A stretch of 64,000 nucleotides of DNA from Microbacterium sp. KUDC0406 (lineage in GTDB: Bacteria; Actinomycetota; Actinomycetes; Actinomycetales; Microbacteriaceae): positions 2,666,001 to 2,730,000 of the forward strand of contig NZ_CP091138.1 of assembly GCF_021582875.1 (NCBI RefSeq). The letters run 5' to 3'. The stretch's first letter is position 1. The number at the start of each line of letters is the position of its first letter. This document shows, piece by piece, positions 24,760-33,790 of this stretch. A program made the position numbers and the translations under genes. The notes beneath the pieces were generated by a model. The model was not told the DNA's origin. It ran no database searches and was given only the letters and a program-made list of their open reading frames with translations.

Positions 24760-25938
24760 GTGAGAGTCGCCCGTGACCGGATCGTCGCGTTCCGGCTGGG
24801 TGCGCATCATCTGTCGGAGCGGATCGACGAGCACGGCCTGCTCGAGGCCGCCGCCGCGTGCGGCGTGCAGAACAGCCCGCCGGGTTCCGCCCTGCTCGCC
24901 CTGAGCGCCCGCGTGCGGTCGATGACGTCGCAGATCCTGGATGCCGCGATCGACGATCGCTCGATGCTGCAGACCTGGGCCATGCGCGGGGCTCCGTTCC
25001 TCTTCCCCACCGCGGATGCGGGGGCCTTCACCACCGGAGTGCTCGCGACGACCGATCCGGCGCTGCGCCGGTTCATCCTCGGGGTCGGGCCGTCGGTCGA
25101 CGATCTCGGGATCACCGTCACCGAGGCCGTCGACCTGATCGATGCGCATCTCGACGATGCGCTGGCCGGACGCCGCCTGGCGATCGACGACCTCGGCGCG
25201 GAACTCGCTCGTCTGACCATGCCCGACCTGACGCCGCCGCAGCGCAAGGTCTGGCGGCGCGAGGGTCCGCATGCGCCGGGACAGCCGACCGGCGAGGCCG
25301 TCGCGCACTTCTGCCTTCGCATCCTCATGCTGCGCGGGCGCGTCTGCTTCGCCCCGCGAGAGGGCGATCGGGCGCCGTTCGTGCTGGTCGAGGAGTGGCT
25401 CGGGCATCCTCTTCCCGAGGCGGACGCGCAGCAGACGCGCGCTGAGCTGCTGCGCAGGTATCTGCACTGCTACGGGCCGTCGACCCGCGCCGACTTCGCC
25501 GCCTGGCTGGGCCTGCGCGCGGGCGATGTCGCGCCGTGGTGGACGCCCCTCGACGAGGAGCTGGTCGAGGTGGACGCCGGACGCCGCGCCTGGATGCTCG
25601 CCGACGACGTCGACGCGCTGCACGCGGCGTCCATGCCCGAGGGCGTCCGCCTGCTGCCGCCACGGGATCCGTACATGCAGGCACGCGAGCGGGGTCTGCT
25701 CGTCGAGAAGAAGCACCAGCACGAGGTCTGGAAGACGGTCGGCGATCCGGGCGCGCTGCTCGTGGACGGCGAGGTGGCGGGCATCTGGCGCCCGCGGAAG
25801 AAGGGCCGAGTGCTCACGCTCGCGGTCACACCGTTCGCCGCGCTGACGGAACGGACACGACGCCAGCTGCAGTCCGAGGCAGAGCAAGTGGCCGCGCTCC
25901 GTGGCGCGACGACCGTGGACGTGACGCTTCCCGGGTGA
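24760..25938 (+). CDS. Winged-helix DNA-binding (HTH_42, AlkX/YcaQ-like) protein
   Basis: A 392-residue protein of the HTH_42 (DUF1006) superfamily: RIVAFRLGAHHLSERIDEHG, then VQNSPPGSALLALSARVRSM, RGAPFLFPTADAGAFTTGVL, and the family's LLPPRDPYMQARERGLLVEK followed by GEVAGIWRPRKKGRVLTLAV. Relatives include YcaQ/AlkX DNA glycosylases that release interstrand crosslinks and alkylated bases, marked by a QxQ motif. Here the equivalent place reads VQNSP, so glycosylase function is uncertain. It is a single gene, convergent with the regulator at 25978. Confidence 0.85.
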   Translation: MRVARDRIVAFRLGAHHLSERIDEHGLLEAAAACGVQNSPPGSALLALSARVRSMTSQILDAAIDDRSMLQTWAMRGAPFLFPTADAGAFTTGVLATTDPALRRFILGVGPSVDDLGITVTEAVDLIDAHLDDALAGRRLAIDDLGAELARLTMPDLTPPQRKVWRREGPHAPGQPTGEAVAHFCLRILMLRGRVCFAPREGDRAPFVLVEEWLGHPLPEADAQQTRAELLRRYLHCYGPSTRADFAAWLGLRAGDVAPWWTPLDEELVEVDAGRRAWMLADDVDALHAASMPEGVRLLPPRDPYMQARERGLLVEKKHQHEVWKTVGDPGALLVDGEVAGIWRPRKKGRVLTLAVTPFAALTERTRRQLQSEAEQVAALRGATTVDVTLPG

Positions 25939-25977
25939 TCGAGCTCCAGGGCCGTCGGGCGAGGGAGCGACGAGCGG

Positions 25978-26955
25978 TCAGACCCAGCCGCGCCTCGCGG
26001 CCTGCGCGCCGGCCTGGAAGCGGCTCGACGCGCCGAGCCGGTCGATGAGCTCCGCCACGTGCCGGCGCACCGTGCGCTCGGAGAGCCCCAGGTGCCTCGC
26101 GACCGTCTCGTCCTTCAGCCCGGCGCTCAGCAGTCGCAGCAGCTCGGAGTCCAGCCCCGAGAGGTCACCCACCGGGGCGGCATCGGCGAAGACCGGGCTC
26201 GCCATCTCCCAGGTGGCCTCGAACAGTTCCACGAGCGCATCGCACAGCCGGGACTGCCACACCAGCACCGCGGTCGTGCGGGTGCTCTCCTCGCGGGCGG
26301 TGAGCGGCACGACGGCCACGCGCCGATCGATGAGCATCATCTTCAGCGGCACGTGCGCGGCGACCCGCGCCTCCTCACCCAGCCCGGACAGCCGCCGGAT
26401 CGCGTCGACACGCTCAGGCACATCGAGCACGCCCGCCCCGTACACGGCGCGCACGCTCACACCCCGTGCGAGCAGCACCTCCTCGGTCTCGCTCTCCGAC
26501 CGCGGCACGTCGGTGACATAGGGCGGCTCCTCGAAGGCGATCACCTCGCGCTCGGCGTTTCTCAGCAGGGCGTCCAGCCGCTCCGAGATGATCGAGGGCC
26601 CGTCCAGCACCTCCACCAGCTGCTGCGGCTCGCTGCGCAGCATCCGTTCCATGTACTCGGCCGCATAGGTGTCGATCGCGGCGGTCGCGCGCTCGAGTTC
26701 GGCCTGCCTGGCGCGCACCAGGATCGGGATGCCGATGCGCGGGTCGACGGGTGCGTACTGCGGCGGGGAGGCGTCGTCGACCGTCACGAGACCGGCCATC
26801 GTCAGCGCCTCCGCCGCGCGCCGTGCCGTGGCCGTCGGCACACCCAGCGCCGCCCCGAGCTCCCGCACCAGCAGACGCGGATGCCGCAGCAGCGCGCGAT
26901 AGGCGCGCTCCTCGACCTCGCCCAGGCCGACACCGTCCAACACGCGTGTCCTCAT
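25978..26955 (-). CDS. TrmB-N/LuxR-C type transcriptional regulator
   Basis: A 325-residue regulator with two DNA-binding parts. N-terminus: winged helix (YRALLRHPRLLVRELGAALG, ATARRAAEALTMAGLV). Centre: a PLD-like or sensor region (DGPSIISERLDALLRNAERE, PLKMMLIDRRVAVVPL). C-terminus: LuxR helix-turn-helix (LSAGLKDETVARHLGLSERT, VRRHVAELIDRLGASSRFQA). Such regulators are common in Streptomyces-like genomes beside secreted proteins. It is divergent from the large peptidase gene at 27119, its most likely target. The start shows no clear ribosome-binding site. Confidence 0.85.
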   Translation of the reverse strand: MRTRVLDGVGLGEVEERAYRALLRHPRLLVRELGAALGVPTATARRAAEALTMAGLVTVDDASPPQYAPVDPRIGIPILVRARQAELERATAAIDTYAAEYMERMLRSEPQQLVEVLDGPSIISERLDALLRNAEREVIAFEEPPYVTDVPRSESETEEVLLARGVSVRAVYGAGVLDVPERVDAIRRLSGLGEEARVAAHVPLKMMLIDRRVAVVPLTAREESTRTTAVLVWQSRLCDALVELFEATWEMASPVFADAAPVGDLSGLDSELLRLLSAGLKDETVARHLGLSERTVRRHVAELIDRLGASSRFQAGAQAARRGWV

Positions 26956-27118
26956 CTCTGTCGACTATGCGTGAGTCTAGTGACCTAAACCGGTCACTGA
27001 CCGGAAGCTGTCCGCATCCGGCATCCGGAATCTGCGAACCTTCATAGGAACCCGCTTTCCCCCGCGGGCCGTCCGTCGCCCCCGAACGGGCATCCTCCCC
27101 ATAGAGAGACACCTCCCC

Positions 27119-30100
27119 ATGAACAGGTCTCATCGCCGTCTGCGTGCCGCAGGCGTCGCCGTGGCCGCGACGACAGTCATCGGACTGCTCGCCGTGCCCG
27201 CGGCGTACGCCACGGACGCGGCCCCCGATGCCCCGCGCCTCACACCCGAGGCGCTCGCGTCGCTCAGCGACCGGTACACCCCGCAGTCCGACGGCACGCC
27301 CGGCCTCGTCGCCGAGGCGTCAGGTCAGGCGGATGCCCCGTCGCAGACGCTCAAGGCGACGCAGAAGAGCAAGAGCGACGAAGACGTCTCCGGCTTCGAG
27401 TCGAAGGGCAGCATCGAGACGATGCGCGGCGCCGTGTCGCCGATGACGCTCGACGGCACGAAGGACTGGGTCGGCGTCTCGAACGCCGGAGGCCTGGCAC
27501 GTTATGACGCCCACGGCGACCTGAAGTGGCAGATCGGCGCGCATGACCTGTCCGCGGCGTGGCAGGTCGACTACGAGTCGCCGTTCACGACCGAAGACCT
27601 CACACCGGTGATGTTCCAGGGCTTCAACCCCTACCAGCCCGGCTCCACCGGCCGGCACCCGTTCGCCCAGCTGGATGTCACCGGCGACCACGTCGCCGAC
27701 GTCGCCGTCGCCTATCAGCTCGGCGTCGCCCCCATGGAGCCCTTCCGGGTGCCGGGCTCCGACCTCACCAGCGGGACGTTCGTCAGCGTCGTCGACGGCG
27801 CCACCGGCGACATGGTCTGGCACACGTTGATCCCCGGCACCGTCGGCTCGATGCACGCGCAGGACGGCAAGCTGATCGTCGCGCAGAACACCGGACCGAA
27901 CTGGGATCTGAACCCCGTCGCCGAACAGGGCGACAGCCGCAGCTCGCTGATCGCCTACCAGTTCTCGGGCCGGGGTCGCCACGTCTCCGGCAAGGCCGCC
28001 TGGACCTACAGCACGAACGCGCCGTTCGCGAAGTGGTCGGACATCGAGACTCTCGGTGACGGACGCATCACCGCCGCCTGGACCGACACCCCGATGGCGC
28101 TGGGCAATCCTCGCCCCGCCGCCGGGCACGTCCTGGTGCTCGACACGAAGAAGGGCCGCGTCGTCACCGATGTGAAGACCCCCGGCTACCCGCGGATCGT
28201 GCAGAAGGACGCCGTGAAGGGTCGTGTGCTCGTGGCCGAGCAGAACGACCCGTACGACGCCGTGCGCCTCGACCTGACCGCGATCGACATCGCGTCGGGC
28301 AAGCGCACGGTGATCGCCTCGCACAACGGCGCGATCCCCGCCGGCGTCGTCATCAACCCCCACGGCAACGGGCCGCGCTACCTCGTCGCCGAGGTCAGGA
28401 TCAACGCCGACCTCTCCGACGGGCCCTCGTCGGTGGTCGGTGTCGACGCGAACGGCAGCACCCGCTGGAGCTACACCACCAAGTCGACTGTCGGCGCGCC
28501 GATCGCCCCGATCACCGGCCTGGACGTGGCATCCAACGGCGTCGTCGCGGTTTCGGTGGGAGACGGCATCATGCAGTCCCTCGACAACCCGGAGGGACCG
28601 CTGCACACTCAGCTCGTCGGTCTCGACAACCGGTCCGGAAAGGTCGCGTGGACGCGTGACGGCGCGGTCACCGGCAACGAGGCCGTCGCCTATCAGGGCG
28701 GGTTCCTGACCGTCGGCTACGACTCCACCGCCTGGCGCACCGACAAGCGCGGCAAGACCGAAGCTCTGCCCCTGCTCGCCGACCTCTACGCCGCAGCCGC
28801 GTATGACGTGAACCACGACGGCGTGAAGGACGTCATCGCCGGTGGCCAGAGCCACGGTGTGTTCGCACTGGACGGCAAGGCCCTGTCGCACGGCGAGACC
28901 AAGGTGCTGTGGACGCAGGCCGTGAGCCAGGCCGTGCACGGTCTGAAGGTGGGCGCTGTCTCCGACGGCAAGGGCAAGCACGGCAAGGGCAAGACCTCCG
29001 AACGCGTCGTCGTCGCCACCTCGCACGGCTTCGCCGTGATCGATCCCCGCAACGGTAGGCTCACCTCGGATGTGAAGACCGGCGCGTTCCAGTGGAACGC
29101 GACGATCGCCGACGGCCTGATCCTGGCCGGTGGCGAGAAGACGTTCGGAGCCTATGACGCCGAGGGCCGCCCCGTCTGGTCGTACCGCCCCAAGGGCACC
29201 GGGAACAAGGCCGTCGCCTACTCGACTCCCGCGGTCGAGGACGGGCGCGTGTTCCTGGAGTACGGCGGCTTCCGCGACAGCATCGGCACCGGGACATCCG
29301 ATCCCGCGCCGACCGCCGTCGCACTCGACCTCGCGAAGGGTACCGAGAAGTGGGCCGTTGCGGCCTCCGGCGTCAAGGCGACCTGGATCGAGGCGCAGGA
29401 CGGCGTGCGCGCCGCCGACGTGCCCGGCGCCGACGGCAACGCCGTGGCGTTCGCGTTCGGCGGCGACACCGTCAGCACCCGCGGCCACACCCTGATGCTG
29501 CTCGACGGACGCACCGGTGCGCCGGTGAAGACCTATGAGGGCCCGGGTTCGGCGACCTTCCAGGGGTTCACGTCCTCCGCTGATCAAGGTCTGCTCTGGC
29601 TGCACCAGAACGCGATCCACCAGGTCCCCGCCGACGGTTCGGAGGCGTACTTCGCCCGGACGATGGCGAACGTCTGGCAGGGCACCATGGCCACCGCCCA
29701 GGACGGCAGCGAGATGTTCATCGGTGCGGTCGGCGGTGTCTACTCATGGTCGATGCCGTTCGCGAACGCTCCGGACGACTACCAGCGGGGCGACGGATCC
29801 GCCTTCGCCTACTTCGCCGGCTCGGTCACGGCCGCCGACCTCAGCAAGGGCAAGGTGACCGACCTGATCGCGCTGCCCCGGGACTACGCCGCGTACAACC
29901 TCAACCAGGAGGTCGGCGGCTACGGCAACAACCCGTACGCCATCGACAGCTTCCCGCACGGAGTGACGATCCTGCAGGCATCCGGTTCGACGCCGGCCAC
30001 GGGAGCGGATGCTGCCGCACCCGCCCTTCCGCAGGCGGCTGCCGAAGCGGCCAGTTCCGAGCAGATCGATGCGTCCCCGCTCCCGCGGGCATCACCTCGG

Positions 30101-31188
30101 CGCCTCACCAGATCGTGAAGCAGCAGGCGGTGACCCCGCACGCCGAGGTCACGGTCCCGGGCTACACGGCACAGCAGATCCAGAAGCGTCTGGGCCTCTC
30201 CGGCGACGGCGAGGGCACGACGGTCGCCATCGTGATCGCGTACCACTACCCGACCGCGAAGGAGGATGCGAACGCCGCGGCCGCGCAGTTCGGTCTGCCC
30301 CAGACGTGCGACGTTGTCGCCGAGGGCGCGGACTGCTTCGACTTCGAGGTGGTCTACGCCGACGGCGCCCAGCCCGCCGTGAACGCACAATGGAACCAGG
30401 AGGCCGCGCTCGACATCCAGTCGATCCATGCAGTCGCTCCGAAGGCGAAGATCGTGCTCGTCGAATCGAAGGACGCTACGGCCGCGGCGATGTACCGCGC
30501 CGTCGACAAGGCGGCTTCGCTGAAGCCGACGGCCATCAGCAACAGCTGGGGCATGTCCGAGTTCTCGGAAGAGGCGTTCTACAACAAGCACTGCGCGCTG
30601 ACCACCTCGGCCTGCCTGCAGTCGACCGGCGACTTCGGCTGGCCGTCGAGCTACGGCAGCACCAACCCGCACATCCTGTCGGTCGGCGGCACCAACCTGA
30701 AGCTCGACGAGGACGGCGATACCGTGAGCGAGTCGGCCTGGGCGAAGACCGGAGGCGGCGTGAGCTTCTTCCAGAAGCGCCCCGCCTACCAGGACGGTGT
30801 CGTGAAGGGCGCGCTGCGTTCGACCCCGGACGTCAGCTTCGTGGCCGATCCGGCGACCGGCTTCTCGGTGTACTACACCGCGGGCACCCAGCACTACTGG
30901 GCGGCCGTCGGCGGCACCAGCCTCTCGGCTCCGCTCTGGGCGGGCATCCTCGCGGTGACCGACCAGCTGCGCTTGGCCGACGGCAAGGACCGTCTGGTCG
31001 CTGTCGGGCCGAAGGACTCGGCGCCGCTGCATGAGGCGATCTACAGCCTCGACAAAGGGCTGTCGGATGTCGCGTCCGGCGCCAACGGCCTGTGCGGCAC
31101 CGAGTGCACCGCTGGGGCGGGATACGACTCGGTGACCGGCCTCGGGTCCCCCATCGCGGGGATCGACAAGGCCCTCGCCGAGAAGTAG
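27119..31188 (+). CDS. Secreted beta-propeller/S53 (sedolisin) peptidase fusion, frameshifted
   Basis: A signal peptide (RLRAAGVAVAATTVIGLLAV, ending AYA-TDA) leads into a PQQ-like/VCBS propeller of about 900 residues (VGVSNAGGLARYDAHGDLKW, AYDVNHDGVKDVIAGGQSHG, GTEKWAVAASGVKA). After an Ala-rich linker, one missing C near 30089 (CTCCCGCGGG) shifts to the frame carrying a complete S53 domain: NQEAALDIQSIHAVAP (catalytic Glu and Asp four apart), STGDFGWPSS, and the serine motif VGGTSLSAPLWAG. Repaired, it is 1356 residues. S53 enzymes are acid serine-carboxyl peptidases, usually made with a pro-kumamolisin propeptide; here a propeller takes that place. No stop or new signal peptide separates the parts, so one gene is most likely. 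Confidence 0.82.
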
Positions 31189-31200
31189 CCCGGCAAGAAG

Positions 31201-31238
31201 CGAATCCCCGCCGGCACCCCCTCGCCGGCGGGGATTCG
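31201..31238 (+). terminator. Rho-independent-type hairpin after the peptidase gene
   Basis: A perfect 15-base stem (CGAATCCCCGCCGGC and GCCGGCGGGGATTCG) with an 8-base loop, starting 12 bases after the stop. It lacks a long T run but is followed by TGCGTCTT, typical of actinobacterial terminators. Confidence 0.85.
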
Positions 31239-31254
31239 TGCGTCTTGCCACCAG

Positions 31255-31408
31255 TCGGTGAGCGAGCGAGACCCCTCCGCGATCGTTGAGCGCGCGACGA
31301 AGGTGGTCGTTGAGCGGAGCGACGAAGGAGCGAAGACGAAACGCAGAGACGGAGCGCCCTCAGGTCACCTGACGCGTTTCGTCTCGCTTCGCTCGCTCAA
31401 CGACCGGA
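31255..31408. repeat. Family A repeat cluster
   Basis: Partial and full copies in both orientations between the peptidase terminator and arsR: about 31256-31275, 31283-31300, 31305-31343 and 31373-31408. The last copy overlaps the arsR stop (31397-31399). Confidence 0.85.
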
Positions 31409-31765
31409 GGGTACTGCGCTCACAGCGGCTGGGCGAAGCGCCTCCGCGGCGGCGGCGAGGGCGCCGTCGGCGAGCGAGAAGTAGGCCCACTTCCCGCGCT
31501 GCTCGCGGGTGACCAGACCTGCATCAGCGAGGATCTTCATGTGGTGCGAGACCGTGCCCTGCGACAGACCCACCGGATCGGTGAGGTCGCAGATGCAGGC
31601 CTCGCCGCCCTCACTGCCCGAGATGAGCGACAGCAGCATGACGCGGGTGGGGTCTCCGATCGCCTTGAACACCCGGGCGATGCGCTCGGCCTCGTCGAGG
31701 GAGATCGCCGCAGTGACACGGGGCGAGCAGCACGCGCGCTGCTCGACGGTGACGGGAAGGGTCAT
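31397..31765 (-). CDS. arsR: ArsR-type arsenite-sensing repressor
   Basis: A 122-residue ArsR/SmtB protein. Cys12-Cys13 near the N-terminus (RACCSP) and Cys57/Cys59 in EACICDL match the As(III)-binding arrangement of Corynebacterium glutamicum ArsR (adjacent N-terminal Cys pair plus one Cys at the helix-turn-helix edge). Recognition helix: GLSQGTVSHHMKILADAGLV. The start at 31765 is followed by TLPVTVEQ. It is divergent from the flavoprotein/arsC operon and expected to repress both. Its last residues SGR and stop are CCGGTCGTTGA of a family A repeat. Confidence 0.92.
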   Translation of the reverse strand: MTLPVTVEQRACCSPRVTAAISLDEAERIARVFKAIGDPTRVMLLSLISGSEGGEACICDLTDPVGLSQGTVSHHMKILADAGLVTREQRGKWAYFSLADGALAAAAEALRPAAVSAVPSGR

Positions 31766-31782
31766 ACCGACATCTTCCCACG

Positions 31783-31837
31783 TATTGACAAACTTCGATA
31801 GGTACGTGAGGGTTTCATATTGAAGTCCTTCAATTCG
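31783..31837. promoter_or_regulatory. Candidate ArsR operators in the divergent ars promoter
   Basis: The 82-base spacer is unusually AT-rich. It holds two dyads: TATTGA-CAAACT-TCGATA near 31784-31801 and TTGAAG-TC-CTTCAA near 31824-31837. Either could bind ArsR. CGAGGAG before the ATG at 31848 is the flavoprotein's ribosome-binding site. Confidence 0.5.
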
Positions 31838-31847
31838 AGGAGATGTC

Positions 31848-33158
31848 ATGTCCGAGCTTCCCGTCGTCGTCATCGGAGCGGGCCCGCAGGGCCTCGCCGC
31901 TGCTGCGCACCTGACCGAGCGCGGTCTTGACGCGATCGTCGTCGAGCGCGGCGAGAGCGCCGCCGCGGCAGTCACCGAGTGGGGTCACGTCCGCCTGTTC
32001 TCCGCCTGGCCCGAACTGACGGATGCCGCAGCGCGGCGCCTTCTCGAACCATCCGGCTGGAGGGCGCCCACGAGCGGCTACCCGACCGGTGCGGACTGGG
32101 TGCGGGACTACCTCGCGCCCCTCGCCGAGGCCCTCGGCGACCGGGTCCGCTACGGAACGACGGTGACCGGAATCGCACGCCGAGGCCGCGACAAGGTCGT
32201 GGACAGCGGACGAAGGAGCCAGCCGTTCGTGGTGCACACGGTCGACCAGGGCGGTCAGGAGGGACGCATCCTCGCCAGCTCGGTGATCGACGCGACCGGC
32301 ACCTGGTCGCTGCCGAACCCCGCCGGTGCGGACGGATTCCCGGCGGTGGGCGAAGCCTCCGCGGCGGATCACATCTCGTACCGCATCCCCGACGACGTCT
32401 CCGACCTCGCCGGCTCCCACGTCGTCGTGGTCGGCGCCGGCCATTCCGCCACGCACACCGTGCTGCGGCTGAGCGAACTCGCCCGGCGCGAGCCCGGCAC
32501 GCGGGTCACCTGGCTGCTGCGCCGGGGCAGCGCCACGAACGTGTTCGGCGGCGGTGCGGGCGATGAGCTTCCCGAGCGGGCTGCGCTGGGTTCCCGCGCC
32601 CGCAAGGTGATCGATGCGGGAGTCGTCGACCTCGTCACCGGCTTCCGGGTCGCGCAGTTCACGCAGGATGGCGTCGCCCTGACGGTCCGCTCCGAGGACG
32701 ATCGCGAGATCAACGACGTCGCCCACGTCTTCGCCCTCACCGGGTTCCGCCCCGACACCGGCATCCTCCGCGAGCTGCGCATCGACCTGGACACGTCGCT
32801 GGAGGCGGTGGCCGGCATCGCGGCCGAGATCGACCCGAACATCCACTCCTGCGGATCGGTCGGAGCGACCGGCGCGCGCCAGCTCGCGCAGCCCGAGCAG
32901 GGGCTGTTCATCGTCGGTACGAAGTCGTACGGACGGGCGCCGACGTTCCTCGCTCTGACGGGTTACGAGCAGGTGCGCAGCGTGGTCGCGCACCTCGCCG
33001 GCGACCACGAGGCCGCGGATCGCAGCGATCTCGTGCTCCCCGACACCGGGGTCTGCGGCGGCGCCGGCGGGTTCGACGTCGAGGAAGCCGGATGCTGCGC
33101 GGCTCCCGCCCCCGCCGTCGCATCTGGCGATCGCCCCCTGCTCGGAGTGCTCCCATGA
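31848..33158 (+). CDS. ArsO-like FAD/NAD(P)-dependent oxidoreductase
   Basis: A 436-residue flavoprotein: FAD motif VVIGAGPQGLAAAAHL near residues 7-22, a second dinucleotide motif VVVVGAGHSATHTV near 195-208, and ATGTWSLPNPAG between them. Proteins of this type recur in actinobacterial arsenic operons as putative monooxygenases acting on arsenic compounds. The Cys-rich tail (GVCGGAGGFDVEEAGCCAAP) could bind metalloid. It overlaps arsC by ATGA, so the two are coupled, and is divergent from arsR. No Acr3, ArsB or ArsP pump is present. Confidence 0.85.
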   Translation: MSELPVVVIGAGPQGLAAAAHLTERGLDAIVVERGESAAAAVTEWGHVRLFSAWPELTDAAARRLLEPSGWRAPTSGYPTGADWVRDYLAPLAEALGDRVRYGTTVTGIARRGRDKVVDSGRRSQPFVVHTVDQGGQEGRILASSVIDATGTWSLPNPAGADGFPAVGEASAADHISYRIPDDVSDLAGSHVVVVGAGHSATHTVLRLSELARREPGTRVTWLLRRGSATNVFGGGAGDELPERAALGSRARKVIDAGVVDLVTGFRVAQFTQDGVALTVRSEDDREINDVAHVFALTGFRPDTGILRELRIDLDTSLEAVAGIAAEIDPNIHSCGSVGATGARQLAQPEQGLFIVGTKSYGRAPTFLALTGYEQVRSVVAHLAGDHEAADRSDLVLPDTGVCGGAGGFDVEEAGCCAAPAPAVASGDRPLLGVLP

Positions 33159-33556
33159 CCAAGCCCTCCGTCCTCTTCGTCTGCGTTCACAACGCCGGGC
33201 GCTCGCAGATGGCCGCCGGGTTCCTGCGCGAACTCGCCGGCGATCGCATCGAGGTCCGCTCAGCGGGGTCGCTGCCCGCCGAGCGGATCAACCCGGTCGC
33301 TGTCGAGGCGATGGCAGAGCTCGGCATCGACATCACCACCGAGCAGCCGAAGGTGCTGACGACCGAAGCCGTGCAGGCATCCGATGTGGTCATCACGATG
33401 GGATGCGGCGACTCCTGCCCGGTCTTCCCCGGCAAGCGCTACGAGGACTGGAAGCTCGACGACCCGGCCGGCCAGGGCATCGATGCCGTGCGCCCGACCC
33501 GCGACGAGATCCGTCGCCGCATCGAGGGGCTGGTCGGCTCCTTCCCCGTCCGTTGA
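33155..33556 (+). CDS. arsC: Arsenate reductase, low-molecular-weight phosphatase type
   Basis: A 133-residue protein with the phosphatase-type loop FVCVHNAGRSQMA (C-x5-R) near residue 10, ITMGCGDSCPVFPGKRYEDW with the resolving-type cysteines near residues 87-91, and the general acid Asp in LDDPAGQG. This is the thioredoxin- or mycothiol/mycoredoxin-linked ArsC class of Gram-positives, reducing arsenate to arsenite. Arsenite would then need an exporter that is not in the window. It ends PVR-stop, with CGT-TGA belonging to an adjoining family A repeat. Confidence 0.93.
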   Translation: MTKPSVLFVCVHNAGRSQMAAGFLRELAGDRIEVRSAGSLPAERINPVAVEAMAELGIDITTEQPKVLTTEAVQASDVVITMGCGDSCPVFPGKRYEDWKLDDPAGQGIDAVRPTRDEIRRRIEGLVGSFPVR

Positions 33557-33790
33557 GTGAGGGAGGCCGGTCGTTGAGCGAGGAGCGCCAGCGACGAGCG
33601 AGCGAGCGAGGGAAGTCGAAGTGACGAAACGGTCTCACGTCAGCTGAATGCGTTTCGTCTCGCTCCGCTCGCTCAACGACCCGAGAGGTGATGCGTTTCG
33701 TCTCGCTCCGCTCGCTCAACGACCGGAGAGGTGATGCGTTTTGTCTCGCTGCGCTCGCTCAACGACCGGGCGGCTCGCTCAACGAGCGGG
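33550..33790. repeat. Dense cluster of family A repeats between arsC and gnd
   Basis: Five or more copies: two minus-oriented (33550-33570, 33571-33630) and three plus-oriented of about 57-58 bases in tandem (about 33650-33680, 33693-33725, 33737-33770), then a short one to 33788. The plus copies recur with a spacer such as GAGAGGTGATG, so this is a local tandem array. It supplies the stop codons of arsC on the left and gnd on the right. Confidence 0.88.

Noticed and set aside
30000..30120. Two separate genes for the propeller and the S53 peptidase
   Set aside because: There is no stop before the break, no second start with a ribosome-binding site and no second signal peptide; one base joins the frames.
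31201..31238. Operator or riboswitch stem before arsR
   Set aside because: The hairpin lies 12 bases after the peptidase stop and on the far side of arsR's 3' end, so it is a terminator.
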